Source: Candidatus Cloacimonadota bacterium
GTDB lineage: Bacteria > Cloacimonadota > Cloacimonadia > Cloacimonadales > TCS61
NCBI GenBank assembly: GCA_030445745.1
Contig: JASUTE010000001.1
Location: 226,035-290,034, forward strand
Direction of reading: 5' to 3'
Length of the DNA stretch: 64,000 nt
The notes beneath the pieces are model-generated. The model did not search any database, was not told where the DNA came from, and saw only the letters and a list, made by a program, of their open reading frames with translations. This document shows, in pieces, positions 53,316 to 62,572 of this stretch. The position numbers and the translations under genes were made by a program. Each line of letters starts with the position of its first letter. The stretch's first letter is position 1.

Positions 53316-54565
53316 TCAATGCTCATAAATTAATTAAAGAGCTTGGCTTTGAGAGATTGGCTGGCAGTAGAGCAGAAGCCCGCGCAGCTGAGATTTTAAC
53401 TAAATATTTTAAAGAAATGGGATTGGGACCAAAATTAGAAAGCTTCGAGTTAACCAGTTTTGACACTGGTGTAGCAAACGTAATTTGCAAAGGAAAGTCA
53501 TTTCCTGCGCATCCCTTTGGTTTGAACAAAAATGCTGAAGTAGCAGGAGAATTGGTATATTTAGATAATCCAGAGGTCATCAATTACAATTTAGGTGCCT
53601 ATAAAGATAAGCTCATTATATCCTCTCGTTATAGCCGTCAACTTGCCTTAGATGCACAAAGAGCGGGGATAGCAGGTTTTATTCGTATAGGAAGTCCACA
53701 GCGTGAAGCTCCCAGCTCTTCTCATCGCCAAAAGAATTTCAAAGATGGCTACATAGATTCTGTAACTGTTAAATACAAAGATGGTGAAAAACTGATAAAA
53801 TTAGCTGGCAATCGCGCTAAACTTACAATTAAACAAAAGGTCAAACAAGCAACAGCGCATAACATTGTGTGTGATATCAAAGGTAAAGGTTATGATGATA
53901 ACTTGATAGTAGTGGGAGCTCATTACGACAGTGTAGCACGTTCTCCTGCTGCATCCGATAATGGTGGCGGAACAGCTACAGTTATAAAAGCAGCAGAATA
54001 TTTCAGTAACCACATTCCTCAGCGTGATTTACGCTTTGTGCTATTCTCTGGTGAAGAGTTAGGACTATTAGGTAGTCAGGCTTTTGTAGAAAAACATAAA
54101 CAAGAATTAAACAAGCGATGCCAAATAATGGTAAACGTAGATGTAGCAGGTGATGTGGTTGGTTTCGATGTGGCCAGGGTAATTGGGACAAAGGAGCTCA
54201 TGGGATATTTTGAGGGACTTAGCAAAGAGATTGGCCTAGCATTTTACTCTGATCTGGATATTTACAGTAGCGACAGCATGCCATTTGCCAAGTATGAAAT
54301 TCCTTCGGTAAATATTTTGCGCTATGGCGGTAAGGGTTCCTACTTTATTCATACACCGCAAGATTCTCCTCGACAAATTACCCAAAAAGGTTTGGAAAGC
54401 ACAATAACGGCTACAATAAATTTCTTGAAACACATTTTGAACGCTGAGATCTTTCCTATAAAGAAAGAAATTGATACTTCTCTGCGCGAGAAAATAGAAA
54501 AATATCTTTGGAATTTGAATTTTGAAGAACCGAAACTGGATTGGAAACCTAAATATAAGAGATGA
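53312..54565 (+). CDS. M28 family zinc aminopeptidase with PA domain
   Basis: A 417-residue peptidase. After an N-terminal helical and PA-type insert (residues about 70-150), the catalytic part shows VVGAHYDSVARSPAASDNGGGTA, with the first His and Asp ligands. FVLFSGEELGLLGSQAF has the catalytic Glu and Zn-binding Glu. VNVDVAGD and the final SDSMPFAKYEIPSVNI...FIHTPQD have the last His. The lack of a signal peptide suggests a cytoplasmic enzyme; M28 proteins elsewhere are often secreted. Overlaps the next gene (ATGA). Specific substrate unknown. Confidence 0.9.
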   Translation: MINAHKLIKELGFERLAGSRAEARAAEILTKYFKEMGLGPKLESFELTSFDTGVANVICKGKSFPAHPFGLNKNAEVAGELVYLDNPEVINYNLGAYKDKLIISSRYSRQLALDAQRAGIAGFIRIGSPQREAPSSSHRQKNFKDGYIDSVTVKYKDGEKLIKLAGNRAKLTIKQKVKQATAHNIVCDIKGKGYDDNLIVVGAHYDSVARSPAASDNGGGTATVIKAAEYFSNHIPQRDLRFVLFSGEELGLLGSQAFVEKHKQELNKRCQIMVNVDVAGDVVGFDVARVIGTKELMGYFEGLSKEIGLAFYSDLDIYSSDSMPFAKYEIPSVNILRYGGKGSYFIHTPQDSPRQITQKGLESTITATINFLKHILNAEIFPIKKEIDTSLREKIEKYLWNLNFEEPKLDWKPKYKR

Positions 54566-57500
54566 ATTTATTTGAAAAAAGAATAAAACAACTTCAGAGA
54601 AAACAGAATATTGTTAATTTGCTCTACTTTTTGTTGTTGGCTGTAACTGTATTTCTGTTAATTTGGAATATTTTTGCAGCAATTTTTCTGGGATATGGCC
54701 AAAATTTAGCTGTAATGTTCCTGTTCTCGTTAAGTCTGAAGATATTTTTAGCCCTGACTATTTTGTATTTAGCGCTAAAAGCGAGTCGCAGTTTATTTTC
54801 CTCTAAACAAGCAGCTACTTATTTAGACCAATACAACCAAGATGAGTACGATACCTATTTAAATGCTTTGGAATTGGCTTCTCAACCAGATATAGATAAA
54901 GATATTTGGCAGCGAATTGCTCAGAAAGCGGATACAAAGGCAGAAAAGCAAGAGGTGAAAACCAATAACCAGCAACTGAAACAAATATTAATGCCAGCTA
55001 CAGCTATTATAATCATTTCTGTAGCAGCTTTTCTTATTTTTCCCAGTGGCTACCAAAAAGCTTGGAATTTTTTCCAATTACAGAAAATACCCGAAAAACA
55101 GCATAAACAATTTGTTGAATTAATTCCAGGCGATATACAGTTAACTCGCAATGAAGATTTGGAAATAAAAGTTATAAAACCGGAAAATACTCAGCATCAG
55201 CTTTTTTTGCGGTATCATGAAAAATGGCGCAATTACCAAATGCCAGAATTTAGCTATAAATTAAACAATGTGGAGCGTTCTTTCGATTATTTTGTAAAAA
55301 CACCTTATGCAATTTCCGATACTTTCCGAGTGGAAGTGTTCGAATTACCTATGATAAAAGAATTGAAAATAAAATATGAATATCCCAGCTATACAAATCT
55401 ACCTGATAGTTATGAAACTACAGCGCATGGCAGAATAGAAGCACTGGCTAATAGCCAAGTGAAAATTGAGATCAAATCCAATAATCCACTTAAGTCTGCA
55501 GAAGCAATTTTTTCTTTCGGGAAGGTTTTGCCTATGCAAAGATTGGGGAAACAAAGCTTTAGCTGTGAATTTGAACTAACTGAAAGTGGATCTTATCATA
55601 TAAATCTGGTAGATATTTTAGGAAATAAGTCGCGTCCAATCGAGCGACAGATAAAGGTTGTGGCAGATGAATACCCCGAAATAGAAATAACAAAACCCGG
55701 CCAAGATACTTTATTAACCCAGAATATGCTGCTACCGCTTAGAATTTTAGCTTCCGATGATTTTGGTCTGCAAAATTTGCAACTGATTTACCAGATCAAT
55801 TCCGAACTAGCTGATACTGTGCAAATTCAAAACACTATTAGGAATAGAGATATTTCTATAGATCACGTTTTCGATTTGAAAGAGCAGTATCTTATTCCAG
55901 GTGATAGAGTTACATATTGGGCTACTGTGCAAGATAACAGTCCTCGGCATAAACAGTCGACATCTGAGGCCTATGTGGCAAAATTTCCCTCTATTGAACA
56001 GATATATCGCGAAATTGAAACTGAAGAAAGGCAAAAGCAAGAGAGTTTGAACAAGGTGCTACAAGAGAGTGAAAAATTAAATCGTGAGATGGAAACAAAA
56101 CGCTTGGATATAATGAAAAAAGAAGATTATGATTGGCAAGATAAAAAAGATTTACAGCAAATTTTGCAGAAACAAGAGGCTTTAAATTCCAAGATAGAGA
56201 AGATTGCCCAAGACTACAAAAAATTAACTGAAAAATTCGAACAGAATAATGCACTTTCGCAGGAAACATTGGATAAGATGCGTAAAATTCAGGAAATAAT
56301 GGAAGAAATAGCGAATGAAGACTTAAAAAAAGCTATGGAGAAAATGCAAGAAGCCATGCAAAAGATGGATCCTGAATCTATGAAAAAAGCGATGGAAGAT
56401 TTCAAATTCTCCATGGAAGATTTTTCCAAAAAATTGGAACAAACTTTGAATCTACTGGAAAATATAAAGAAGGAACAGGCGTTACAAAAAGCTTTGGAGA
56501 TTTCTGAAGAAGCCAGTAAAATGCAGAAAGAGCTGAACAATAAAACAGCTAATAACGAGCTTTCACCTTCACAGCAGGCAAAACAACAACAAGAGATTGC
56601 CAAGAAAATGGAAAAATTACAGAATCAACTGGCTACAACAGATTCTATGCTGACTACTCCTACAGATGATGAGATTAAGAAAATGATGGAAGAGTTGAAA
56701 AAACAGATGCAGTCTGATAGTTTAGCTCAAAAAATGCAGGAGATGAGCCAATCTTTACAGCAAAATAAACCGCCAATGCAACAGATGCAGCAAGCTCAAC
56801 AAAAGATGCAAGCATATAGCCAGCAACTGGGGAAAATGAAAAATTCCATGTCTTCGGGGATGATGAATATGAATATTGATGCGGTGCAAGATGCTATTAC
56901 CAATCTTATTTTCATATCGCATCTACATGAACGTTCAGCTGCCAAATTTAGCCAAGATCCTTTTGCAATTTTGCCAGCCCAAATAGCGAATTTCGAAAGT
57001 ATAAATCGGACATTACAAGAGTTGTACCAAACGCCGATGATAATTCTTGTTTTGGGTGCTAAATTTATCTATGATGCCAATCTTACCCAAACTGCTTACC
57101 GCGAGATGTTTGCCTATATTAATGATGCCCAAAAAAGTAGAGTAGATTCTTACTTGGAAGATATCCAGAAGGGATTGAATACTATGATTTACGATTTAAT
57201 GATGGCACGCGATAATATGAATAGCAGTGGCGGTGGTGGTGGAATGCAGCAGTTGATGCAGGCTATGCAGCAAATGGGAGAACAACAAATGGCAATGAAT
57301 ATGCTCACTCAGCAGCTTTTACAGCAACTGGGACAAGAAGGTAGAATTAGCAATGAAACTAGACAGCAAATGCAGCGCTTGGCACGAGACGAGAAACGGT
57401 TAGCAGAGAATTTAAAGCGAGTACTTCAGAATAATCCTGAAGCTCAAAAACAGACAAATTCCTTGAATAAAATTATAGAAGATTTAGAAGAAATTTCACG

Positions 57501-57783
57501 CCGCTTGCAATACAACCGTTTGGATAAGTCTGTAGTAGAAAAACAGGAACGGATTTTATCGCGTTTATTAGATGCCCAAAAATCTATTCATAAGCGCGAT
57601 TATAGCAAAAAACGTCAAGGGAAACAGAGCGAAGTGGAAGACTGGAAATTGCCCGAAGATGTGCAATTACAGTTTGAAAAATTAAAACAAAAAGCACTTT
57701 TACAAGAGAATTATGAAAATTATCCTTTACAATATCAAAAAATAATACGTGAATATCTAAAAAGATTGAATGAGGCTGAATAA
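54562..57783 (+). CDS. Large membrane protein with coiled-coil, DUF4175-like
   Basis: A 1073-residue protein. Helices near residues 18-38 (VNLLYFLLLAVTVFLLIWNIF), 50-75 and 145-165 (ILMPATAIIIISVAAFLIFP) anchor it. Residues 170-490 form beta-rich repeats, with VIKPENTQHQ and LIPGDRVTYWATVQDNSPRHKQS. From 490 on there is a very long, Q/M/K-rich coiled coil (EAMQKMDPESMKKAMEDF, QQMQQAQQKMQAYSQQ). This is the DUF4175-like architecture of Bacteroidota and related phyla, often next to TPR proteins and in gliding/secretion or stress gene sets. No catalytic motif. A TAATG overlap joins it to the TPR gene. Function unknown. Confidence 0.78.
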   Translation: MNLFEKRIKQLQRKQNIVNLLYFLLLAVTVFLLIWNIFAAIFLGYGQNLAVMFLFSLSLKIFLALTILYLALKASRSLFSSKQAATYLDQYNQDEYDTYLNALELASQPDIDKDIWQRIAQKADTKAEKQEVKTNNQQLKQILMPATAIIIISVAAFLIFPSGYQKAWNFFQLQKIPEKQHKQFVELIPGDIQLTRNEDLEIKVIKPENTQHQLFLRYHEKWRNYQMPEFSYKLNNVERSFDYFVKTPYAISDTFRVEVFELPMIKELKIKYEYPSYTNLPDSYETTAHGRIEALANSQVKIEIKSNNPLKSAEAIFSFGKVLPMQRLGKQSFSCEFELTESGSYHINLVDILGNKSRPIERQIKVVADEYPEIEITKPGQDTLLTQNMLLPLRILASDDFGLQNLQLIYQINSELADTVQIQNTIRNRDISIDHVFDLKEQYLIPGDRVTYWATVQDNSPRHKQSTSEAYVAKFPSIEQIYREIETEERQKQESLNKVLQESEKLNREMETKRLDIMKKEDYDWQDKKDLQQILQKQEALNSKIEKIAQDYKKLTEKFEQNNALSQETLDKMRKIQEIMEEIANEDLKKAMEKMQEAMQKMDPESMKKAMEDFKFSMEDFSKKLEQTLNLLENIKKEQALQKALEISEEASKMQKELNNKTANNELSPSQQAKQQQEIAKKMEKLQNQLATTDSMLTTPTDDEIKKMMEELKKQMQSDSLAQKMQEMSQSLQQNKPPMQQMQQAQQKMQAYSQQLGKMKNSMSSGMMNMNIDAVQDAITNLIFISHLHERSAAKFSQDPFAILPAQIANFESINRTLQELYQTPMIILVLGAKFIYDANLTQTAYREMFAYINDAQKSRVDSYLEDIQKGLNTMIYDLMMARDNMNSSGGGGGMQQLMQAMQQMGEQQMAMNMLTQQLLQQLGQEGRISNETRQQMQRLARDEKRLAENLKRVLQNNPEAQKQTNSLNKIIEDLEEISRRLQYNRLDKSVVEKQERILSRLLDAQKSIHKRDYSKKRQGKQSEVEDWKLPEDVQLQFEKLKQKALLQENYENYPLQYQKIIREYLKRLNEAE

Positions 57784-59507
57784 TGTGCAAAAGAATTTCT
57801 CTAATTATTATTTTACTAAGCTTTTTCTCTTTGATTTTAACGGCGTCAGAAGAGTTAGATCGAAGAACAACTTTATTAAACCAAGCCAATCATTTCACCA
57901 TTCGCCGTAATTACGAAAAAGCCAATTCAATCTACAAAAAGTTACTGCAAGAAAATCCAGATGATTACATTGTTGCTGAGAAACTGATACAAAACTACTT
58001 TAAAACGTCACAAATAGAAGCTGCTGAAGAGCTGATAGAAAAATATAGTAAGAAATTTCCCGAATTAACTCTGCTACGGCTTAATACTGTTCTTCTAATA
58101 AATCTGGGTAAAACTGAAGAAGCATATTCTGAAATTGAAAACTATTTTAATACAACCCCAAAGAATTTAAATCGATATCGAGAGTTTTCTCTGCTATTCC
58201 AAACCAATAAACAATATAAGTATGCTATTAAGTTACTTTTGGAAGCTAGAGAGATAGCACAGGATGAATTTCTGAACGCTCGCCTATTAGCTAATAATTA
58301 CCAGTATTTGGGAGAGTATGAAAAAGCAATTACAGAGTATATTCGCTATTTGCGAAAAAATAAATCTTATCGCTTTTATGTTTATAATCGTATAAAAGAT
58401 ATGCTAAAGCAAGATCCAGTTTTAGTGGAAGTTTTGCAAACAGAATATGAAAGATGGGATAACCAACAGGTGAGTGAACTCTATGCTAAAAGTTTAACTT
58501 ATGTAGGAAAATATGAAATGGCTTTACAGATTTATAGTAAATTAGATGCAAAACTACTTAGGGATTTTGCTGAATCACAGTATAAACTTGGCAACTACAC
58601 GATTGCCAAAAAAGCTTTACAACAATATATTCAGCGCGAAGTTTCTGCTATCGCCATTGCCGAAGCACAACTTACTCTAGCAGATATCTACATAACTAAT
58701 AATGAATTTGAAGCGGCGCAAGAAATTCTATGGCAAGTCTACCAGAACAAAGAGTTACAAAACAGGCGCAATTTCTATCGTTCTCATGCCAATATGAACT
58801 GTCGGGTTAAATTAGCAGAACTGGCTATGAAGCAGGGGAAAGACGCTGAGTTAATAGTGCAATATTACCAAGAAGCGCGTAAATTTGCTATGAATTCCAG
58901 CGAGAAACAACTATTAGATTTGAAAATAATTGATTATTTAACCATGCAGGGTGATTTCGAGGCAGCTTCCCAAAAATTGCAAAAAATAAAAGGAAATACA
59001 GAAATAGGTACCCAAGTAGATAAATTGGCAGATTACTATACCTTTTTATTAGCTTTCATTCAGCAAAAGGAATCTGCTGATAGTCTACTTACCGAGGTAA
59101 TGATAAATATCCCGCAAAATAAACAAATTAATAATATTTTGCTGCTTAAAGAAATTGTTAAAGATATGTCTGTTGAATCAAAAAGTAAGGTATTAACAGC
59201 TTTTCGTAAGAAAAACATCTATCAGTACAGTTCTGCGATGACTATATTAGATAGTTTAAGTACTAATATACAAGAGCAGGGACAAGTAAAAATTTTACAA
59301 GGTATGTGGGCATTAGAAAATAACGATCCGCAAGCTCAAAAATATTTCGAGTTCGACTTTCAAAAACCAATTCTAAAAGAGATAGCTGCATATTTCGAAG
59401 CAATGTTGGAAAAAGATGGTCAAATTAAATCACTTATGGCTTCTGAATTTTTGAAAAATAACCCTAATGCAGTGTTTGCTCCACAATTTCGGGAATTTGT
59501 CCAATGA
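57783..59507 (+). CDS. Secreted TPR-repeat protein
   Basis: A 574-residue protein with signal peptide (KRISLIIILLSFFSLILTAS), followed by about a dozen tetratricopeptide-like helix pairs (NYEKANSIYKKLLQENPDD, YEMALQIYSKL, FEAAQEILWQVYQN). No enzymatic motif. It is likely periplasmic and acts as a scaffold for the DUF4175-like neighbour. Stop overlaps the start of the short membrane protein (ATGA). Confidence 0.8.
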   Translation: MCKRISLIIILLSFFSLILTASEELDRRTTLLNQANHFTIRRNYEKANSIYKKLLQENPDDYIVAEKLIQNYFKTSQIEAAEELIEKYSKKFPELTLLRLNTVLLINLGKTEEAYSEIENYFNTTPKNLNRYREFSLLFQTNKQYKYAIKLLLEAREIAQDEFLNARLLANNYQYLGEYEKAITEYIRYLRKNKSYRFYVYNRIKDMLKQDPVLVEVLQTEYERWDNQQVSELYAKSLTYVGKYEMALQIYSKLDAKLLRDFAESQYKLGNYTIAKKALQQYIQREVSAIAIAEAQLTLADIYITNNEFEAAQEILWQVYQNKELQNRRNFYRSHANMNCRVKLAELAMKQGKDAELIVQYYQEARKFAMNSSEKQLLDLKIIDYLTMQGDFEAASQKLQKIKGNTEIGTQVDKLADYYTFLLAFIQQKESADSLLTEVMINIPQNKQINNILLLKEIVKDMSVESKSKVLTAFRKKNIYQYSSAMTILDSLSTNIQEQGQVKILQGMWALENNDPQAQKYFEFDFQKPILKEIAAYFEAMLEKDGQIKSLMASEFLKNNPNAVFAPQFREFVQ

Positions 59508-59755
59508 GCTTTAGTAAATTCTTAATATATCTGCTGTTAGCTTTTTTGGCAATTAGATTTTCTGCATATATTTTTTCTTTTGCGATAAAATTCTGGTACA
59601 TCAGTATTCCTGTAATAATTTATCTGCTGATAAGAAGTAGGAAGAAAAGTTTGAAAAAAAAGAATGACAATGACATTATTGATGCAGATTTCACGGTGAT
59701 AGAAGATGACGAAGATGACGAAGAAGACAAAGAAGACAAAGAAGACAAAGATTGA
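59504..59755 (+). CDS. Small membrane protein with acidic tail
   Basis: An 83-residue protein of unknown function. Residues 5-42 carry two likely membrane segments (FLIYLLLAFLAIRFSAYIF and FWYISIPVIIYLLIRS). A basic RKKSLKKK stretch follows, and then a low-complexity acidic tail (DDEDDEEDKEDKEDKD). The tail is encoded by short repeats that also form the start of the xerC-like gene in another frame. Gene is in the same operon. Confidence 0.6.
   Translation: MSFSKFLIYLLLAFLAIRFSAYIFSFAIKFWYISIPVIIYLLIRSRKKSLKKKNDNDIIDADFTVIEDDEDDEEDKEDKEDKD
59702..59751 (+). repeat. Short tandem repeats (GAAGATGAC, GAAGACAAA) across two overlapping genes
   Basis: Two copies of a GAAGATGAC-type unit, then three of GAAGACAAA. 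One frame gives the acidic tail of the membrane protein, another gives the basic KKTKKTKKTK start of the recombinase. Copy-number change by 9-base units keeps both frames. Confidence 0.8.
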
Positions 59756-60644
59756 ACTAAATAAACACAACCACGCTTTGCTAAATAATTTCTGCTTTCA
59801 TCTGCAAGTAGAAAAAGGCTTAAGCGAAAATACAATTACCAGCTATCGTTTCGATGTAACTCAATTTTTAGAATATTACTTAAAAGATGCAGAAACAGCT
59901 ACTGAAAAAGATATTATAAACTTTTTAGTAGATCTACAGCAGATGCATCAAACCCACAAAAGCCTAGCGCGCAAACGTAGTTCCTTGAAAATTTTCTACG
60001 ATTTTTTGAAAGATGATGCTATACCAATCAGAGTAGATTTTTCTAAAATTCCTACTATAAAATACGATCAAACTATACCAGATATTCTCTCGGTGCGGCA
60101 AATGAAAAGACTTTTAGCCAGTATAGATACATCTTCCAATTTAGGATTACGGAACAAGGCTATGTTAGAGCTGATGTACGCCTGTGGCTTACGCGTTTCA
60201 GAGGTCATTGGGCTATCTATCCACGATATTTTTTGGCAGGAGGAGGTGGTTAGAGTATTTGGGAAAGGTAAAAAAGTTCGTATGGTGCCAGTAGCGAAAA
60301 CAGCTTTACGCTGTTTGAAAGATTATATAAATAATTCTCGCCGTCAGTTACGCCAGGAAAAACAAACGGATATTCTTTTTCTAAACCGATTGGGTAATAA
60401 ACTTACCCGAATGGGTATTTGGAAAATTATAGATAAGATAGCTAAAAATAGTGGTATCGATAAAGATATTTCACCCCATACTTTTAGGCATTGCTTTGCT
60501 ACTCATCTTTTAGAAGCAGGTGCCAATTTACGCATGGTGCAAATGCTTCTGGGTCATGCCAGCATAAATACTACACAAGTTTATACCAATATTGACAGTA
60601 CATACATTTCCACACAACACAGAAAGTATCATCCTCGTTATTGA
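59706..60644 (+). CDS. xerC: Tyrosine recombinase, XerC/XerD family
   Basis: A 312-residue site-specific recombinase. N-terminal SAM-like domain: FCFHLQVEKGLSENTITSYRFDVTQFLEY. Catalytic domain: YACGLRVSEVIGL (first Arg), the Lys on the beta-hairpin in FGKGKKVRMVPV, HTFRHCFATHLLEAGA (H-x-x-R), LLGHASINTTQVYTNI (His and catalytic Tyr). Full length, so chromosome dimer resolution is the default role. The start region overlaps the acidic tail of the upstream gene by 50 bases; ATG at 59706 or 59715. It is last in the six-gene operon. Whether C or D is not determined. Confidence 0.92.
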   Translation: MTKMTKKTKKTKKTKIELNKHNHALLNNFCFHLQVEKGLSENTITSYRFDVTQFLEYYLKDAETATEKDIINFLVDLQQMHQTHKSLARKRSSLKIFYDFLKDDAIPIRVDFSKIPTIKYDQTIPDILSVRQMKRLLASIDTSSNLGLRNKAMLELMYACGLRVSEVIGLSIHDIFWQEEVVRVFGKGKKVRMVPVAKTALRCLKDYINNSRRQLRQEKQTDILFLNRLGNKLTRMGIWKIIDKIAKNSGIDKDISPHTFRHCFATHLLEAGANLRMVQMLLGHASINTTQVYTNIDSTYISTQHRKYHPRY

Positions 60645-60750
60645 AACTTGTTGACTGAGAGCAGGTTATTCCGATATAAATTTATAGAATTGTTGACAAT
60701 AAAAAAAAAATAATAAAAATGGTAATACAATAAAAATGGAGGTACAAAAA

Positions 60751-61731
60751 ATGTATAAAAAAATAATAGTGCTATTAGTTGGATTGCTGTTAGTAAGTGC
60801 TTTATTTGCTGAAAAATCGTTGGAAAGAATAGCAAATGAAACTGCTGCTAAAGCTGATTCTCTATATGAAGCAGGACAATATGTGAAAGCTGGCCAAACC
60901 TATGAAGAAGCAGTTACTAAATTGGAACAAGCCGTACAAGAGATGGGCATACCGATGGATAACCAGAAACGGGGGTTGTGGTATAGAAATGCTTATGCTT
61001 CTTATGCTAAGGGCCAGGACATGGAAAATGCTGCCCGAGTTTTAGGCGAGAGGATTAAATTGGATCCAGATAATTATAACTTGGTAGAAGTTCGTGCTTA
61101 CATCTACAAAAAATATTTAGATAATATTCCCAAAGCAATAGAAATATTAGAAGAATACAATCAACGTCGGCGGACCTTTGAGGTTGAGGAAAAAATTGCC
61201 AATTACTACATCGATGCAAACGATTTGGAAAATGCTCTGAAGTGGTATCAGAAAGCTTATGAGCTGAAAAAAGACTCTCAAGTTATCAAAAATATTGCCA
61301 CTATTTATGTAAAATTGGGAAATAACCAAAAAGCAATTCAAGCTTACGAAGATTTCTTGGAAACTAATCCAAGTGAAACTGTTTTAGCTAAAACCTATAA
61401 AAATATGGGTGCTTTGTATGATGACATTAAAGAATCGGAGCAAGCAAATAAATATTACGAAAAATCACTGGAATTGCAATATAACAGAAATATTGCTTTA
61501 TTACTGCTTTCTAAATATTACGATGATCAACAGTACCAAAAGGCAAGAGAAAAAGCTGAGTTGCTTCTTAGCAAAAATGCTGCCGATAACGATGCCTTGT
61601 ATTACAGAGCTATGATTAATTACGATATCGGAAGCAAACAGCAAGCTAAAGCGGATTTCGAAAAGATTAAAAGTAATCCCAAATATAGTCAAATAGCAAA
61701 AGGTTACATTGATAGCATAGAATCTGAGTAA
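60751..61731 (+). CDS. TPR-repeat protein with signal peptide
   Basis: A protein of about 326 residues; the start at 60751 follows GGAGGT and removes five codons from the track ORF. Signal peptide KKIIVLLVGLLLVSALFA. TPR units begin at DSLYEAGQYVKAGQTYEEAV and repeat about five times (ALKWYQKAYELKKDSQVIKNIATIYVKLGNNQKAIQAYEDF). It is likely periplasmic and of unknown role. A TTGACA at 60693 may be part of its promoter. Precedes tpiA by 15 bases. Confidence 0.82.
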   Translation: MYKKIIVLLVGLLLVSALFAEKSLERIANETAAKADSLYEAGQYVKAGQTYEEAVTKLEQAVQEMGIPMDNQKRGLWYRNAYASYAKGQDMENAARVLGERIKLDPDNYNLVEVRAYIYKKYLDNIPKAIEILEEYNQRRRTFEVEEKIANYYIDANDLENALKWYQKAYELKKDSQVIKNIATIYVKLGNNQKAIQAYEDFLETNPSETVLAKTYKNMGALYDDIKESEQANKYYEKSLELQYNRNIALLLLSKYYDDQQYQKAREKAELLLSKNAADNDALYYRAMINYDIGSKQQAKADFEKIKSNPKYSQIAKGYIDSIESE

Positions 61732-61746
61732 TAAAAAGAGGTAAAA

Positions 61747-62505
61747 ATGCGCGATATCATCATTGCCGGTAATTGGAAGATGAATAAAACTTTCCAGGAA
61801 GCAGAAGACTTCCTGGTCGATATATTTGAATATTTACACAATAAGGAACTGGAAAAAACAACATCCATTATCTGTCCTCCTTTTCCTTATTTGGAAATGG
61901 CTACCGATTTAGCTGCGGAAAGTAATCTTTCTATCGGAGCTCAGAACGTTAGCGAACACGAGTCTGGAGCCTATACCGGCGAAATATCTGCTGCTATGCT
62001 ACATTCAATGGATGTGGATCACTGTATAGTCGGACATTCTGAAAGACGAAAATATTTTGGAGAAACAGACGAAACGATAAACAAAAAGATTAAAATGTTG
62101 CAGAATTACAGAATTATTCCCATAGTTTGCATAGGTGAAAGCTTGCAGCAAAGGGAAGCCGGCGAAGCTGAAGAAGTGATTGAAACACAGTTGCTTGCTA
62201 CATTACAAGATGTGCAAATAAGCAACAATTTGGCAATAGCTTATGAACCTATCTGGGCGATTGGAACCGGGGAAACAGCTACTCCACAACAAGCACAAAA
62301 AATTCATTCTTTCATTCGAAAGTGGATTCAGGAAAATTACAATAAAGAGATTGCAAATTCTGTCCCAATTCTATACGGAGGCAGTGTAAAACCAGAGAAT
62401 ATCAGCGATCTTTTAGCAGAAGAAGATATCGATGGTGGTCTTATCGGTGGTGCTTCTTTGGATAGCAACAAATTCAAAAAGATGATCGATATTGCCGAAA
62501 AATAA
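61747..62505 (+). CDS. tpiA: Triosephosphate isomerase
   Basis: A 252-residue TIM-barrel enzyme interconverting DHAP and glyceraldehyde 3-phosphate. IIAGNWKMNKT is at the start. GHSERRKYFGETDE carries the catalytic His. IAYEPIWAIGTGETATP holds the catalytic Glu. LYGGSVKPENI and GGLIGGASLD bind phosphate. Normal length. Followed by a terminator. A GAP dehydrogenase gene is also in this window, at 44928. Confidence 0.98.
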   Translation: MRDIIIAGNWKMNKTFQEAEDFLVDIFEYLHNKELEKTTSIICPPFPYLEMATDLAAESNLSIGAQNVSEHESGAYTGEISAAMLHSMDVDHCIVGHSERRKYFGETDETINKKIKMLQNYRIIPIVCIGESLQQREAGEAEEVIETQLLATLQDVQISNNLAIAYEPIWAIGTGETATPQQAQKIHSFIRKWIQENYNKEIANSVPILYGGSVKPENISDLLAEEDIDGGLIGGASLDSNKFKKMIDIAEK

Positions 62506-62524
62506 ATAGATTTTGAATAAGAAA

Positions 62525-62559
62525 AAGAACTTGCTGAGATCTCAGCAAGTTCTTTTTTT
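62525..62559 (+). terminator. Intrinsic terminator after tpiA
   Basis: A near-perfect palindrome (AGAACTTGCTGA, GATC loop, TCAGCAAGTTCT) followed by seven T. It lies before serS, whose real start is downstream. Confidence 0.9.
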
Positions 62560-62572
62560 AAAAAGAGGGAAA

